NCBI GenBank assembly: GCA_038093975.1
Contig: JBBPTG010000005.1
Location: 310,001 to 374,000 of the forward strand
DNA from: Chalciporus piperatus
Taxonomy: Eukaryota > Basidiomycota > Agaricomycetes > Boletales > Boletaceae
DNA length: 64,000 bases
Reading direction: 5' to 3'
In this document: in pieces, positions 20,720 through 33,100 of the stretch
Position numbering within the stretch: the stretch's first letter is position 1
How the letters are laid out: each line of letters opens with the position of its first letter
Program-made: the position numbers and the translations under genes
Notes under the pieces: generated by a model
Told to the model about the DNA's origin: nothing
The model's database searches: none
The model's input: the letters and a program-made list of their open reading frames with translations, nothing else

Positions 20720-23544
20720 CTAGGTGTAAGCAGCAAGTGCACCAGCTTGCTCGATCTGATTGATGAACGCCTTCGGGTTCGGTTCCCGGCCCAAAAAGTC
20801 CTATAGCAAGCAACTCTCGTCAGCGCACCGAGCCACATTGCGGCCATCACATACCTTGAGCGTATCTATCTCGTCCCTGCTTCCACCAGGGAGAAGAATC
20901 TTGTCACGGTACAACTTGCCCAGCTCGGGATCAAATGGTCCCTTCTTGAACACAGTCGCATACATGTCTGCAGAAAACACGAGCGAGTAAGTGTAACTAC
21001 GATCCATGAATTAGCTCGGGTGCACGATGAGAAGGTGCCTGGTGGAGTACATACCCATAGTATCCAACGCTATAGTCCGTCATGAGGTGATTGAACGCCG
21101 TTTGTCCGGGTTGTTCGCCCCCTTTGAGCCCCATCATTTCCTGTCTGAGTTCGTTCCAAAGTTTCGTGTAGTCTGTGTTTTCATCCAGGCTGTTGTCGTG
21201 CACCACTAAATCATAAGTGGCGAAGGCGAGTTGGCGGAGATAGAATAGCCCGACGTGGACGTAGCGACTGTGGTCCAAACATGAGCTTCGGCATATCAAC
21301 GCTGAAGGTGAAGTTGAGATATACTGACCTCTTGATGAGTTTAGCAATCAGATCATCCGGCATTGGCTCCTGCGTTTTGTAGTGACTGGTCATCTTCCTC
21401 AGTACCTCGGGCTCCCAGCACCTGTATCGAAATTCACTCAATTCAGTATGTACGGCCAATCAAAAGTGGACAATAACATACCAATTCTCAAGCATCTGCG
21501 ATGGTGCTTCACCGAAATCGAGTGCAACAGTAGTGCCATGGAATCGCGAATATTGTGTCCGACTCAACAGTTCATGGAAAACATGGCCCATCTCGTGGAA
21601 CAAGAAATTCGTGACATCGAAATGTTGCATGAGTGCTGGCCGGCCCGGCGTTGGCTTTGCAACATTGGCAACCATACATGTTACGGGGTAGTGACGTTTC
21701 CCGTCAGGAAGCTCGAATCCGGGGTTGGGACAATATACAGAGGCGTGGGGATACTTGTTATCTGAGGCCCAAGGTTAAGTGGTGTGCCACCTGGATGATG
21801 CATTGACGTGGTATAGCATACAGCAACTTACCGCGAGGATAGAGATCGAGGTAGCAGTAACCCAGGAAACCCGATTCGTCTTTCGCATCTTTCTCCCAGA
21901 CCGCATACTGTTGAACATCTTGGTGGACATCGATGATCAACGCTCACTATGGGCTTTGAATGTTACATACGACTCACCTGGATGCCATACATCCTTTGCA
22001 TCCCCCGTAATCTCTACAAATTTGACCCCAAGAAGATTTTGATATATATCAAGGATGGCAGGGACAACAAACGAGACGGGGAAATACTCCTTGACCAGTG
22101 ATGAATCGAGGCTAAGGCTCCGCTCCACATAGAGTCTATCGTAATAACTGGTAGCAACACCGTTAGTCCAAGACGCATACAGAAGCAAACCATCGTGGAT
22201 CTACCTCGAGTCCCAAAGATAAAGATTTTCATCGATGGGTAGGTCGCGCTTAGCATGATCCTCCTTCTTGATCGCGATGAGGTCCTCAATGTCCTTCTTT
22301 CCAAGTGGCTTGAGGTACCTGTGAAGCGATTCCAAGAACTGCACGCTATCAGTCATACACGGGAACAAGGGGGCAGGCATCGCTCACTGCTTTGACCCCA
22401 GCACCACTTTTGACCATCTTGACTTCCGTAATGTAATCTGCCCATGAATCGTACCCAAGGAGCTCAGCAATCTGCTTGCGTAGCCGGAACGCAGTGTTCA
22501 AAGGCTCGACATTTACCGCCAGCCTAGCATCCCAAGATTCACGAGCCACTCGGCGCGTGTCGGCGTTGTGGGCGTGACCAAACTACTTGCGCGTGAGTGG
22601 AGCTTACGCCTTGAATAACAGCGGTGCGTGACTCACGATGGGGGAGATGTCGGGCGTCTTGAAAGAGACTTCGTATAACACTTTGCCGCCCTCAGTCCGC
22701 TGAGTATATCCGGAGATCACATCCTCGGGGACGCCGTCGAGTTCTTCGCGCGCGAAACTAATGCGACCCTATGATCCGAGTTGAATAAATCCATACCACT
22801 GAACACAAACAAGCGACCCACGTTCTCCTCGTTGAAGTTTTGCTTAAGGGTGTATACAATTCAGTACAATGGTGCACGTATGTCAAGTCTGGCCGCTCAC
22901 CAAGAATGCCGAGCAGGCATCCGAGAGCTCAGCCTTGAGAGCCTTCAACTTCTCTTTGTCTTCTTTCCCGAGAGCCAAACCAGCTCGCTTGCCATCGAGA
23001 ATCATCTTCTCAACCAGTCGTTTCTGTTCAGAATTAAGCTTCTCCAAGGCGCCCGTCTTGCGCAGGCTCGCTTCGGCAGCCACTTTCACAGCGTAGAGGT
23101 CATCGCGCGTCGATTCCTCGATGGCATATTTATTGTGGAGCTCTTCAGCTCTGGTGGAGGCCTCGCGAACCTCTTTGCTCGTCGAGACATTGCGATAAAA
23201 TGAAAGCGGCTCTACCACCAACTTGAGTTCTGCTTCGGCGTTTGCGAGCGCAAGCTACATCGCGAGAGATGTCTAAGTATGTGGACGCGGCTTCATACGC
23301 GTTCTGCAAATGACAGACTCACGAATACCTAGATTGGAAGAGTGGATCAGACTCTTGGCACACGGCACGAAACATGTTTCGAAAGTGTACTTACGCTGTC
23401 GAAATCAAGGTCGTGCGCGGGGAGCTTTACGATCCCATCACTCACTTTCTTATCTCTTTCTAGCGCCTCCGTGATAAGCCGCTCGATATCTTGAGCGCTA
23501 TGTTGCCAAGTTGGTGGTAACTGAGGAGGTGTTAAGGAAGTCAT
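20720..23544 (-). CDS. M3 family metallopeptidase (thimet oligopeptidase-like), paralogue A
   Basis: A multi-exon gene of about 680 aa, ATG at 23544 and TAG at 20720-20722. M3A oligopeptidases (saccharolysin/Prd1 type) are zinc enzymes that cleave short peptides in cytosol or mitochondria. The zinc helix reads FHEMGHVFHEL, and SQMLENW, LFYLRQL and DYTKLWNEL follow as in the family. A Leu codon is inserted just before the zinc motif (NFLFHEMGH), where the family and the two paralogues read TFFHE(F/M)GH. Apart from this the frame can be followed through all exons. A 6-nt microexon at 23323-23328 encodes Val-Phe. It is the downstream member of a tandem pair with paralogue B, same strand, 428 bp apart. 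Confidence 0.88.
23323..23328 (-). other. 6-nt microexon in M3 paralogue A
   Basis: On the minus strand the order is ..CTAG|GTATTC|GTGAGT... Skipping it would remove Val-Phe and keep frame. Equivalent 6-nt exons occur in paralogues B and C at the same position. Confidence 0.8.
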
Positions 23545-23972
23545 TGTTGTACACATACAATCAGACCCTCAGATCTTTAACAGGTTTTCGGTGAGAACTC
23601 GGGCAAGATAATATTAACACATCAACCGACCATAACCTTTGAATGGGGACGGTCTATCACAACGGAAAATTCTCGACTTACCTGATCAATCCATTGCAAT
23701 CTGATGGAAGTTGGGATGTGAGAAAGTTCCTGAGGTTGCTTATATTTAGAGGGCCGGGATCGAGTTGCAATGGAGACGAATGTATCCGGACATGCACAGC
23801 AACGCGTTCACTGGCAGGTCCTTCCCCGCATTCTCATCAGATCTCATCACCGTCCCCCAAAACGAGACATTGTCTGATTGTCAAATGTTCATCAACGGAG
23901 ACAGCCCATGGCGAAGATGGTCGACGAATCCGTGGGTACTGACTCCATTGAAGCTTTCCCTGGTACGTACCC
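23545..23972. other. Spacer between tandem M3 genes
   Basis: 428 bp between the stop of paralogue B and the start of paralogue A. It should contain the promoter of A and 3' UTR of B. Plus-strand ORFs of 82-99 codons cross it but have no support. Confidence 0.45.
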
Positions 23973-26753
23973 CTAATGGGTCGCATTCGCTCCAGCATTC
24001 TCGATCTCGTTGATGAACGCCTTGGGATTCGGTTCGCGGCCCAAAAAGTCCTATGAACGTCAGCAGTCAGAGCGCATTCCAACATTAACTGACAACTTCG
24101 CGTCAATGCGTAACGCACCTTGAGTGAATCTATGTCATCCCGGCTTCCACCAACCAGAAGAATCTTGTCACGGTACAGCTTGCCCAATTTGGGATCCAGT
24201 GGTCCCTTCTTGAATACAGTCGCGTACATGTCTGCCGCAAACACGAGCGAGTAGGTGTAACTACAATGTATGCATTAGCTCGACTGCGCGATACAAAGTG
24301 GCTTTATGGAAGAGGGACATACCCATAGTATCCGACGTCGTACCCACAAACGATGTGCTCAAAGGTACCTTGCCCTGGCTGGTATTCGCCCACGTCCAGG
24401 TGCGTAATCTCCCGTCTTAACTCGTTCCATAACTTGGTGTAGTCCGTGTTCACATCCAAACTGTTGTCATGGACCAACAGATCAAAACTCGCGTAGTGCA
24501 ACTGGCGGAGGTAGAAATGGGCAACATTGGTATAGCGACTGTGGTTCAAGTCAGTTGTGAAAACGCATTCGAGACAACAACACGGACCTCTTGATTAACT
24601 TGGCTATCAGATCATCTGATAAGGGCTGTTGAGTCTTGTAGTGGCTTGACATCTTCTTTAGCACCTCTGGCTCCCAGCACCTGATTCCCGACTGTCAGCA
24701 TCCCACTTGAAGAAGGGGGTTAACAGACCAATTTTCTAGCATTTGTGACGGTGCCTCTGCGAAATCGAGTGCAACAAGTGCACCATGAAATCGTGAATAG
24801 CGTGTTCGACTGAGAAGCTCGTGGAAAATATGGCCAAACTCGTGGAAGAAAGTTGTTACATCGGAATGTCGCATAAGCGCAGGTCGGTCTGGTGTCAGTT
24901 TTGCAAGGTTAGCGACCATGGTTGCAAGTGGATAGTGCCGTTTCCCATCGGGGAGTTCGTATCCCGGAAAGAGGCACCATACTGCGGCATGGGGGTATTT
25001 GCCATCTGGAAGCTCCGAGCGTGAGTTTGGCACACCGCTTACAATGACAATACTACCCACCACGAGGGAAAAGGTCTAGGTAGCAGTGACCAATAAAACC
25101 TGACTCGTCTTTCGCATCCTTCTCCCAGACGGCAAACTGCTGGACATCTACGTGAAGATCAGCCACTTGTTCAAAAACCAAGTTCTTGAAACCACCCACC
25201 CGGGTGCCACATATTCTTCACATCGCCCTCGATCTCCACAAATTTGACTCCGAGGAGGTTCTGGTAGATATCAAGGATAGCAGGGACAATGAAAGAAACA
25301 GGGAAGTACTCCTGCACAAGAGATTCATCAAGGCTAAGGTTCCGTTCAACATAGAGGCGTTCGTAATATCTAGAAGTGGAATCCATCAGTCCGCTACAAC
25401 AGCACCAACGGCGGCTTGGACAAGATATCTACCTGCAATCCCATGGGTAAAATTTGTCGTCAACTGGCAAGCCACGCTTGGCATGATCCACCTTTTTAAG
25501 CGCGAGAAGGGTTGCAAGCTCCTTCTTCCCAATGGGATCAAGGTATCTCCGGAGCTCGTCTAGGAACTATATACGATGATGACTCATATGCTGGAGACAT
25601 AAAGTAATGGTACTGCTCACCTCTTTGACCTTAGCTGCACTCTGGGCCATCCTTACCTCCGTAGCATAGTCCGCCCACGAGTCATAACCCAGGAGATCGG
25701 AAATCCGCTTCCGTAGGCGGAGTATAGCGTTCAAGGGCTCGACATTAACTGCTAACCTTGCTTCAAAGGCCTGCCAAGCTGCCCGACGTGTTTCGGGGCT
25801 ATCGGCATACTCGAACTGCACACAGGTATCATCAACACAGGGATTTAGGAGCATCGACACTCAGCCGAACTCACGACAGGAAAGATATCAGGAACTGTGA
25901 ATGTGACCTCGTATAACACTTTGTCTCCTTCCATGCGCTGAGTATATCCAGAAATCACGTCCCCAGCAACACCGTCGAGTTGCTCGCGCGTGAAAGAGAC
26001 GCGACTCTATGTATCAGTCAAATGAGCCGAAGCAGTTTGATATCGTAGCCGGCGAGAGCCTTACATCATCCTCGCTGTAGTTGTGCTACCAGTCCGTGTT
26101 CAGCCCCGTGATGGACATAAGCAAAGCTCACTCTCACCGAAAACTTCAAGCAATGGGTCGTCAGTTCGTCCTTAAGAAGCTTCAGCTTGTCTTTGTCTTC
26201 CTTTTCAAGACCTAGACCAGTACGCTTGCCATCGAGCAATATCTTCTCGATCAATCTCCTCTGCTCCGAGCCAAGCTTTTCCCAAGTACCTGTCTTGCGC
26301 AGGTTTGCTTCGGCGGCCACTTTCGCCGCGTAAAGATCCTCGCGCATAGATTCTTCAACAGAGAAATTGCGGTGGCGCTCTTCGGCTTTCATGGCGGCAT
26401 CACGGAGCTCCTTGCTGGTTGACACATTCATGTAAAACGTGAGCGGCTCTATCGCGATCTTGAGCTCTGCCTCGGCATTCGCAAGAGTGAGCTAATCCAC
26501 AAGAGGTTGAAAAAAGAATAAAACCCAGGTTACAGTAGACTCACAAACACCTTTGATGAATCACGAGGTTAGGTTGTTGGTCGGGGAGATGTCAGACTCT
26601 TACATTGTCAAAATCAAGGCTGTCCTTGGGCAACTCGACGATGGCATCGCTAACTTTCTTGTTGTTCTCGAGTGCCTCTGTGGTAAGCCGCTCAACGTCT
26701 TGAGTAGTGTGTTGCCAAGTCGGCGCGGGCTGAGGAGGGGTCAGGGGAACCAT
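23973..26753 (-). CDS. M3 family metallopeptidase (thimet oligopeptidase-like), paralogue B
   Basis: Multi-exon gene, ATG at 26753 and TAG at 23973-23975, about 680 aa. The zinc-binding motif is in the canonical form TFFHEFGHIFHEL, preceded by LMRHSDV and followed by SQMLENW. Other family blocks are EYFPVSFIVPAILDIYQ, WEKDAKDESGF, SRYTNVAHFYLRQL and LVFAADMYATVFKK near the C-terminus. Exon order and the 6-nt microexon (26545-26550, Val-Phe) match paralogues A and C. No N-terminal targeting peptide is visible, so a cytosolic location is most likely. The spacing from the threonine synthase stop (27017) is only ~260 bp, which must include its promoter. Confidence 0.9.
26545..26550 (-). other. 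6-nt microexon in M3 paralogue B
   Basis: The minus strand reads ..AAAG|GTGTTT|GTGAGT... It codes for Val-Phe between the exon ending FDN and the exon starting LTLANAEAE. Confidence 0.8.
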
Positions 26754-27016
26754 GGTGGATAGATAGAACTGGGGAATTGGATGCGCGCCTGCTTGCTCGA
26801 AAAGCCTGGACTGGCAACACCAAGTTGGCTATCCCGTGGTATCGTGGTATCGATGCGCGTGAGACCCATCCAGGTCGCAGACAGGCCGACGGCCGTACGG
26901 TGCTCACGCCCTAAATCCAGAAGGGAAGCCTGTATTTCGTCAACTAACGGCGACCCCATTACATTGACAAGCATACACTCTATAATAGATCCTTCTTTCT
27001 GGTCATCGGGGGCTAA

Positions 27017-28776
27017 CTATTGCCCCTCGCTCGCAACATCATCTATCACTTTCTTAACAAGCTCGAGGAGCCTTGATTCCTCGCCTTCTATAACCTTCAC
27101 GCGACGTTCTTGTGACAGGAGGTCACCGAACACCGACTTTGGGTCGAATTCAGGCTGGGCTTCCTTGAGTGCGTCGGCAAACTTGGCAGGATGTGCAGTA
27201 GAGAGCACCACTTGGACAGTCGCATCGGTGCTGTGACAGCGAGTTCAGGTTACGACGGCAAAACTGTATCGCCTAGACATACTTGGATTTTGCGAACTCC
27301 TGGGCAGCGTGTAGCCCGACGGCAGTGTGGGGGTCAACGAGGTATTTGAACACTGTGCTATATTCTTTGATCGTCTCGATCGTCTATGTCACCAAGTCAG
27401 TCAGTTGAAAGACTCGAGAGACGTCATGACCCAACCTGCGTATCGTCGGCCTTTTCAGCAACGAAGTCCTTCCGTGCGCACTCAAGAACGGCCGAAAGGT
27501 CGACAGCTCCCTTGTTCTTCACCGCCGCCATCCACTCGTGTACCTGCGCACACGCAGCCGCACGCTTCGAGGTCTCGTCACTCTGAGATGCGTTCTCGTA
27601 GGCAAGGTACCAGAGCAATCGTTCAAAGTTGCTCGACACAGCAATGTCCATGGCGGGACTGACTGTCGCGTGTACTCCGCCCGCAATGGGATCAGCAGGG
27701 TCGACCTTTTGATACGATCCACTTTTCCAGAATCGCGCGAGGATATCGTTTGAGTTGGTGGCCACCCCAAGTTTACCCATGGGGAGGCCCATACGCTTGG
27801 CATAGTATCCTGCGAGGACGTCTCCAAAGTTACCAGTAGGGACGACAAACTGAATATCGGAACTGTCGAGGTCAACGTGATATTCGTTGAGTTGGAAATA
27901 GGCGGAAAAGTAGTAAATGATCTGGACGAGAATCCGAGCCCAGTTGATCGAGTTGACTGCTCCAAGACTGTGTTTCTCATTGAACTCCTTGTCGGCAAGG
28001 AGGGATTTGAGGATATCCTGCGTGATGCGATGGGTCTAGACACATTGATACGAGACGATGGAACTCACCTGACAATTATCAAATGTCCCGCTGACAGACA
28101 GGTTGTGGACGTTCTTGTCTAACACAGTGGTCATCTGTGCCTCCTGTATTTCGGAGACACGACGTGTGGGGAATAGGATGAAGACGGAGATATTGGCTTT
28201 GTTGCGTAGGCCGTATATAGCGGCGCTTCCCGTGTCGCCACTGGTGGCGCCAACAACAGTGAGCCTCTCGGGTGTCTCCCCTGGAGCTTTCCGTTGATTG
28301 CGTCGCTTTAAGAAGTACTCAAAAAGGTTTCCGACGAGCTGGAGCGCAAGATCCTTGAATGCGTAGGTGGGTCCATGGTACAGCTCAAGTACGTATCTCT
28401 TCTGGTCTAGTTTGTAGAGTGGGGTGATTTTTGGATCGCGGAATACGTTACGATTGGTCTTTTCCGCGGTGAGATCGACCGTGTATGATTTCTTTACGAG
28501 TTCCTCGAGGTCGACTTCGGAGATCTCAGAGGGAGAGATGTACAGTGACAGGATCTTGATGGCGAGTTTGTGGTAAGAAAGATTTGCCCATTCGGATTTC
28601 CAGTTCGCAGGAAGAGCGGGTATATCTTTAGGAATGTAAAGCCCACTGTCTGGGGCGAGACCAGCCAGCACGACCTACAAATGAAGGATCAACACTCGGC
28701 GCGAACTATGGTAAGGAACACTTACATCCTCGAAGGATAGGTCACCCGGGTGTCCTCTGGTAGAAAAGTACCTCAT
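27017..28776 (-). CDS. THR4: Threonine synthase
   Basis: PLP enzyme converting O-phosphohomoserine to threonine, the last step of threonine synthesis, cytosolic in fungi. Exon 1 (28726-28776) encodes MRYFSTRGHPGDLSFED, the usual N-terminus. Exon 2 starts at 28674 with VVLAGLAPDSGLYIP. The PLP-lysine segment is HGPTYAFKDLALQL, followed by VVGATSGDTGSAA and later VPTGNFGDVLAGYYAKRMGLP. The stop at 27017 gives about 520 aa, the usual fungal length. I read five exons with canonical sites. No sign of damage. Confidence 0.95.
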
Positions 28777-30250
28777 CGTCCGACTTGTGTTCGTCGATGG
28801 CGACGGTTCAAATTCAAACTTCGAAGAGCGAGATTGCTCGACTAGGCTCGAGTCACTCGAGCAGCCGATCAGTCCTTTTTCGGTAGTAAGTCATGTCGGA
28901 CCGGAGTCGATCGTCCACTTTGTCTGGAACTCTTCCTCAACTTGTCTCCTCAGCCTCAAACTGTGTTTTCCTATCGTGTTGTGGGACTTGGAGTGAGGGA
29001 CACAGCTATTACTCTTTGGATCGAATCTCAGAGCCAAAAGACTATACCAGTCGCAGGCGGCACGTTCTATGGGCGTGTCCATCTGCGGCGCACGCTTTCA
29101 AATTCCTGTCCCCGAGTTCAGCGCACCTTCAAGTTGGGCCTTTTATTCGAGATCAATTCGAGGTTGACCGTTACGAGAATGTTCTATTTGAACATCGTAC
29201 AGACGCTGAGTCACCGACTTCTAGTGCTTCTCACCAAGCTGCCCCCGCGAGTCTGTTTATTGGAACTGACGGTACCAATTGTACGGTGCTTCCTCGGTGG
29301 AGAGCAGGATAACACATCCCCTTTGGCTTAGCATGATAGCGGCAATTCGACCAAGTTTCATTCAGGAAATCCGAACGGTGTAAGGTGGGCGTTCAACGTT
29401 CGACACGCAGGAGAGATCTCGAAACATCCTTTGTAGAGATGTCACACCCGGCAGTCAAAGTCCCTCCGTGATTTTTCAACGGTGCGTAGGGACTGCCGAC
29501 AGCAGACTGTGTGGAAGATGCCTCTAGATAATCCCAGTAAGCGGTGGACTGGGTCCATGGGTTTGGCTCACTCACCGATGCTCAGATTGCTGTTGTCAAA
29601 GAAGAATATGTTGGGATACAAGTTCCACGGGCTGTTTGGCGACGACATATTGTGGAAAGGTGATGTGTGGTGGGCGAGGCGTACGTGATGCATTCATACG
29701 ACCCGTCCGGGCTCCGTGCTCACGCCATCGTTATTAATCATGCGTACCCTCTTCAGGTACTTGTCTGACGCTTTTTATTAGAATCCTCAGAATTATGACA
29801 ATCGTGTCCGGTTCGGACTGTCGCGACAATGTTGCAGAGAAATAAGACCTGCATCGTCAAGGTAAGCCCAGCCCGATATACGTGTCGAAATTAATGGGTC
29901 AATAGATGAAACTAGATTGAATGGCAAACAGACTGAGGAAGCCTGAACTGTCAGCAGCCACCAACTCCGCCAATGGAAGATGCTACGTCTAACAGTGCCT
30001 TATCGTAAGAAACGATGTTCGTGTGATGGATATCAGGGGTCAATGACCAAAACAAATCAACCGTTTCGACATCTCTGAGACTCTGACTCCCTGGACGTCA
30101 ACGAAACCTCTCGGCAGGGGAACTCTCTCACACCCAACGGACAATCACGATGACTGGAGTCGGAACCAAAACTCTTTATAACGTCTCTTCAGAGGCCAGA
30201 CTGATCAACTCAATATCGTCTTACGTTTCCTCCTCGCCGTTGTATACACC
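28777..30250. other. Divergent intergenic region, no gene recognised
   Basis: About 1.5 kb between threonine synthase (minus) and the monooxygenase (plus). Two overlapping plus-strand ORFs at 28893-29331 (129-139 codons) have no recognisable domain and no clear splice connections. It may be a regulatory region or contain an unrecognised small gene. Confidence 0.4.
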
Positions 30251-32064
30251 ATGACCGCTTTGATCTCGTCCCCAGGTCAGCCTAAATTTCGGGTTGCCAT
30301 CTGGTACGTAGTCATCTTTCCCTTCACGTCTCTCCTGAGATACCTTCATAGTGGTGCCGGTATCGGCGGGCTTCTTCTTGCCATCACGATCGGGAAATAT
30401 GATCCCTCAATACCCATTGATCTTTACGAAGCCCACGACTCTATCGAAAGCGCAGGTGTAGGCATTTCTCTTTGGAAGCGAACGAATGAAGTCCTGGCCG
30501 AGCTCGGGTTGCTCAACGAATTTCAAAGTATTTATACGAAGCCACCGGATAGTAGCCACGGTGAGAGAGACTGCTGCTAACTCAGTGGTTCGAGCGAGTT
30601 TGACCATTGCGTCAGGGGTGCACATGAGGCGATCAGATATTCGCACGGGCGGATACCATTGGTTCCACCATGTCCATCGATGTAGGTTGCTCTGCATACC
30701 CAATGAAGGGAAGCATGCTGATAGAAATCAACGAAGATGGCCCTTCATTCATGCACCGTCAACAGATGGTGGCCATTCTCGAAAAGAATCTCCCACCTTC
30801 TTGCACAGTGCATTCGAAGAAACGACTTGTCGCCTATACCGAGCCTAAGCAACAGGGATCGCCAATCATGTTAGACTTCGCAGATGGCAGCTCGGCGATT
30901 GCACATGTATTAGTTGGAGCGGACGGGATTCGCTCAGCAGTGCGCAGAACAATGTTTAAGGCAGCATCAGAGGTCGAGAATGGTGATGTCAAGACGAACC
31001 TCGAGCAATGCGTCGATGCAAGCTGGACAGGGATATTAGTATATCGCACCCTCATCCCTGCGGAGGTTCTGAGGAAGGCAGACCCGGAAAATCTTTCGCT
31101 CAGAGAGCCAGCGATCGTGCGTAATTGATCCAATGGATGCCCTTCTTAAAAGCTCACTTCCAGGACATAGCGCGTGGGAAGACACAAGGTTAGTGAACCT
31201 GCTTCCTCCCTTGCCAATTGAACTTACCTACTAGTGTCTATCACACACAGTTCATCGTCACCTATCCAGTTGCTAATGGCACTCTTATCAATTTCGCGGC
31301 AATGGTCGCCGATCCAAGTTTGATGGGGGCCCACTTTGAAGGACGTTGGGTCTCCGATGCCACCCGTGAAGAGCTAATCGAACATTTCGATGACTTCGAG
31401 CCTGAAGCAAGGGTGCTAGTTCAGGTAGGTTGTCACACGCAATACAATGTGGGTAGCAGATCTGTTCAATGTCTTCTATAGCACTGCGAAAAGCTGTCGA
31501 GGTGGGCCTTGCATATCGGGAAGGAATTACCCTTCTGTGTACGGGGAACGGTCTCACTTGTCGGCGATGCGGTAAGGTTTCGTTTGGAGTTCAAGTGGGC
31601 TTTAGTCTGTCTAACCTGGTTGCAGTCTCATGCCATGACCACTCACTTTGGGGCTGGTGCAGGACAGGCAATTGACGTACGTTCTATATCTGCGGTCCCC
31701 TAGCTGATTTATAAGTCGAACTATGCAGGATGCCTTCATACTGGGACGCCTCCTCGCGCATCCTCTCACTACGCTTTCTCGCGTCCCCGATGCACTTCGT
31801 ATCTATGAAACGATTCGCCTGCCAATCGCTACATCCGTTGCACGCCTTTCATTGGCGACTGGAAAGCTTAACCTGTTCATGGAACCAGAATTTTATGATG
31901 GGACTAGAAAAGAGGAAGATTTAGACGAGAGAGGAGTTGGCGCGTTTGAAAGCGATGGGATGGAAAATATGAAACAGGAGCTTCTCAAACGATGGGAATG
32001 GATAATGCAACTGGGTAGTACCCTGGATGCGTGGAAGGATGCAGAGATGAAATTGCAAGCGTGA
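30251..32064 (+). CDS. FAD-dependent aromatic-ring monooxygenase (salicylate hydroxylase-like)
   Basis: Class A flavoprotein monooxygenase that uses NAD(P)H and O2 to hydroxylate an aromatic or related substrate. Visible motifs are the Rossmann CGAGIGGLLLAI (~18-29, across intron 1), the DG motif VGADGIRSAVRR, and the GD motif VSLVGDASHAMTTHFGAGAGQAIDDA, joined over two introns. Exon joins that restore conserved text include YHWFHH|GSMLIEIN and IVRHSAWEDTSVYHTQF. About nine exons yield roughly 480 aa ending at TGA 32062-32064. The intron near 31120 appears to use a donor at GTAATT rather than the nearby GTGCGT. Substrate cannot be assigned, and no biosynthetic partners lie next to it. Confidence 0.9.
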
Positions 32065-32331
32065 GTTAGGTGCCTATTATATGCTGTATAAATGTTTGGA
32101 GCTGGCTGTTCCGTGCTATGCGGTACTGGTGCTTATGAGAACGGTAGCTTGAACGTGGTCGATAGACCCCTTGGGACGATCCAAGGAGAGGTACGTGTAG
32201 TTGTCTTGCCATATGGCCCCCATTCAAGCTGGTTACACCCGATGGTCAGTATAGGTTTCTTGAATCAACCTTCCATGCCATCCCCAAGATGCTCCCCCCT
32301 CCACATGGTCTATCGGCGAGCACTTTGCATC

Positions 32332-32415
32332 GGGCATATGGTGTAGCTGGTTATCACATCCGCTTAGCATGGTGCTGACTGCGGGGGGTCTCCGGTTCGA
32401 GTCCGGATTTGTCCA
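32332..32415 (+). tRNA. tRNA-Ala (AGC) with a 10-nt intron, copy 1
   Basis: A full cloverleaf can be drawn. The acceptor stem GGGCATA pairs with TTTGTCC and contains the G3:U70 wobble that is the identity element of alanine tRNA, with A73 as discriminator. The anticodon stem is TCCGC/GCGGG, the loop is TTAGCA + T, and the anticodon AGC is at 32366-32368. The 10-nt intron TGGTGCTGAC (32370-32379) sits after position 37, the normal place. The T-arm is TCCGG TTCGAGT CCGGA. One U-U mismatch occurs in the acceptor stem (position 6). A T-rich Pol III terminator follows (TCTTTTTG). Confidence 0.93.
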
Positions 32416-32920
32416 CTCTTTTTGCTTTTCTTCCCTTGCAATCCCGCTCCGAACTTAGCCCATGCCGTCGCTAATAGCTTCCGACCATCGCATCGGACTC
32501 AAAGAAGAGTTACATATGGACCCAAAATGTCCCCTCAATCATACCTTCGAAATAGATGCCTTCAGGATTATAACAACGTGAAATACAGCTGGGCACTATC
32601 CTTCGACTAGTGGCTACATTCAGAGTTGAAAGTCAACGTGCTCGAACTTGCATACCGTATGCCTTCGACAGTATATGGGTGAGGACATGTCATGGGAATA
32701 CCTGGCTTGAACGAGCTAAATACCCATCCATGCTGCGGGCATATGATGTCTATGATCAGATCAACCTGAATCAACCATCTCCTACAATTTGATCTCACAC
32801 CTCGGAGTGTGATCAGTTTAAGATTCAGAGTTTGATGTCGAGGTCCCGAGGTTATATAGACCTCGAAAGGCGCCGAATCTGGAGGTCAGGCAAAAGAAAG
32901 AAAAAGAAAGCAAAAAAGAG

Positions 32921-33004
32921 TGGACAAATCCGGACTCGAACCGGAGACCCCCCGCAGTCAGCACCATGCTAAGCGGATGTGATAACCAGCTACACCATAT
33001 GCCC
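32921..33004 (-). tRNA. tRNA-Ala (AGC) with a 10-nt intron, copy 2
   Basis: Identical over all 84 nt to copy 1 but on the opposite strand, 505 bp away. Anticodon at 32968-32970, intron at 32957-32966. A T-run (CTCTTTTTTG) follows the gene on the minus strand. Its 5' end lies 97 bp from the URM1 ATG, so a Pol III gene and a Pol II gene share a short divergent promoter region. Confidence 0.93.
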
Positions 33005-33100
33005 GATAAAGAAATTCTTTTACGGTGCCTATTCAAACAGTGTCATCATGATACCCACTGGATCCATCACAGAGAGAGTCACTCTGCAGATTCGACCACC

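Larger units (their letters stand above)
32065..33100. other. Intergenic region holding two tRNA genes
   Basis: Apart from the two tRNA-Ala genes this 1-kb stretch has no supported gene. Similarity between the two tRNA loci stops within about 15 bp of the tRNA ends, so the pair did not arise by a long, recent duplication that is still visible. Confidence 0.5.

Noticed and set aside
28893..29331. Two overlapping 129-139-codon ORFs
   Set aside because: Neither has a domain, and splice sites do not connect them to other exons. Not enough to call a gene.
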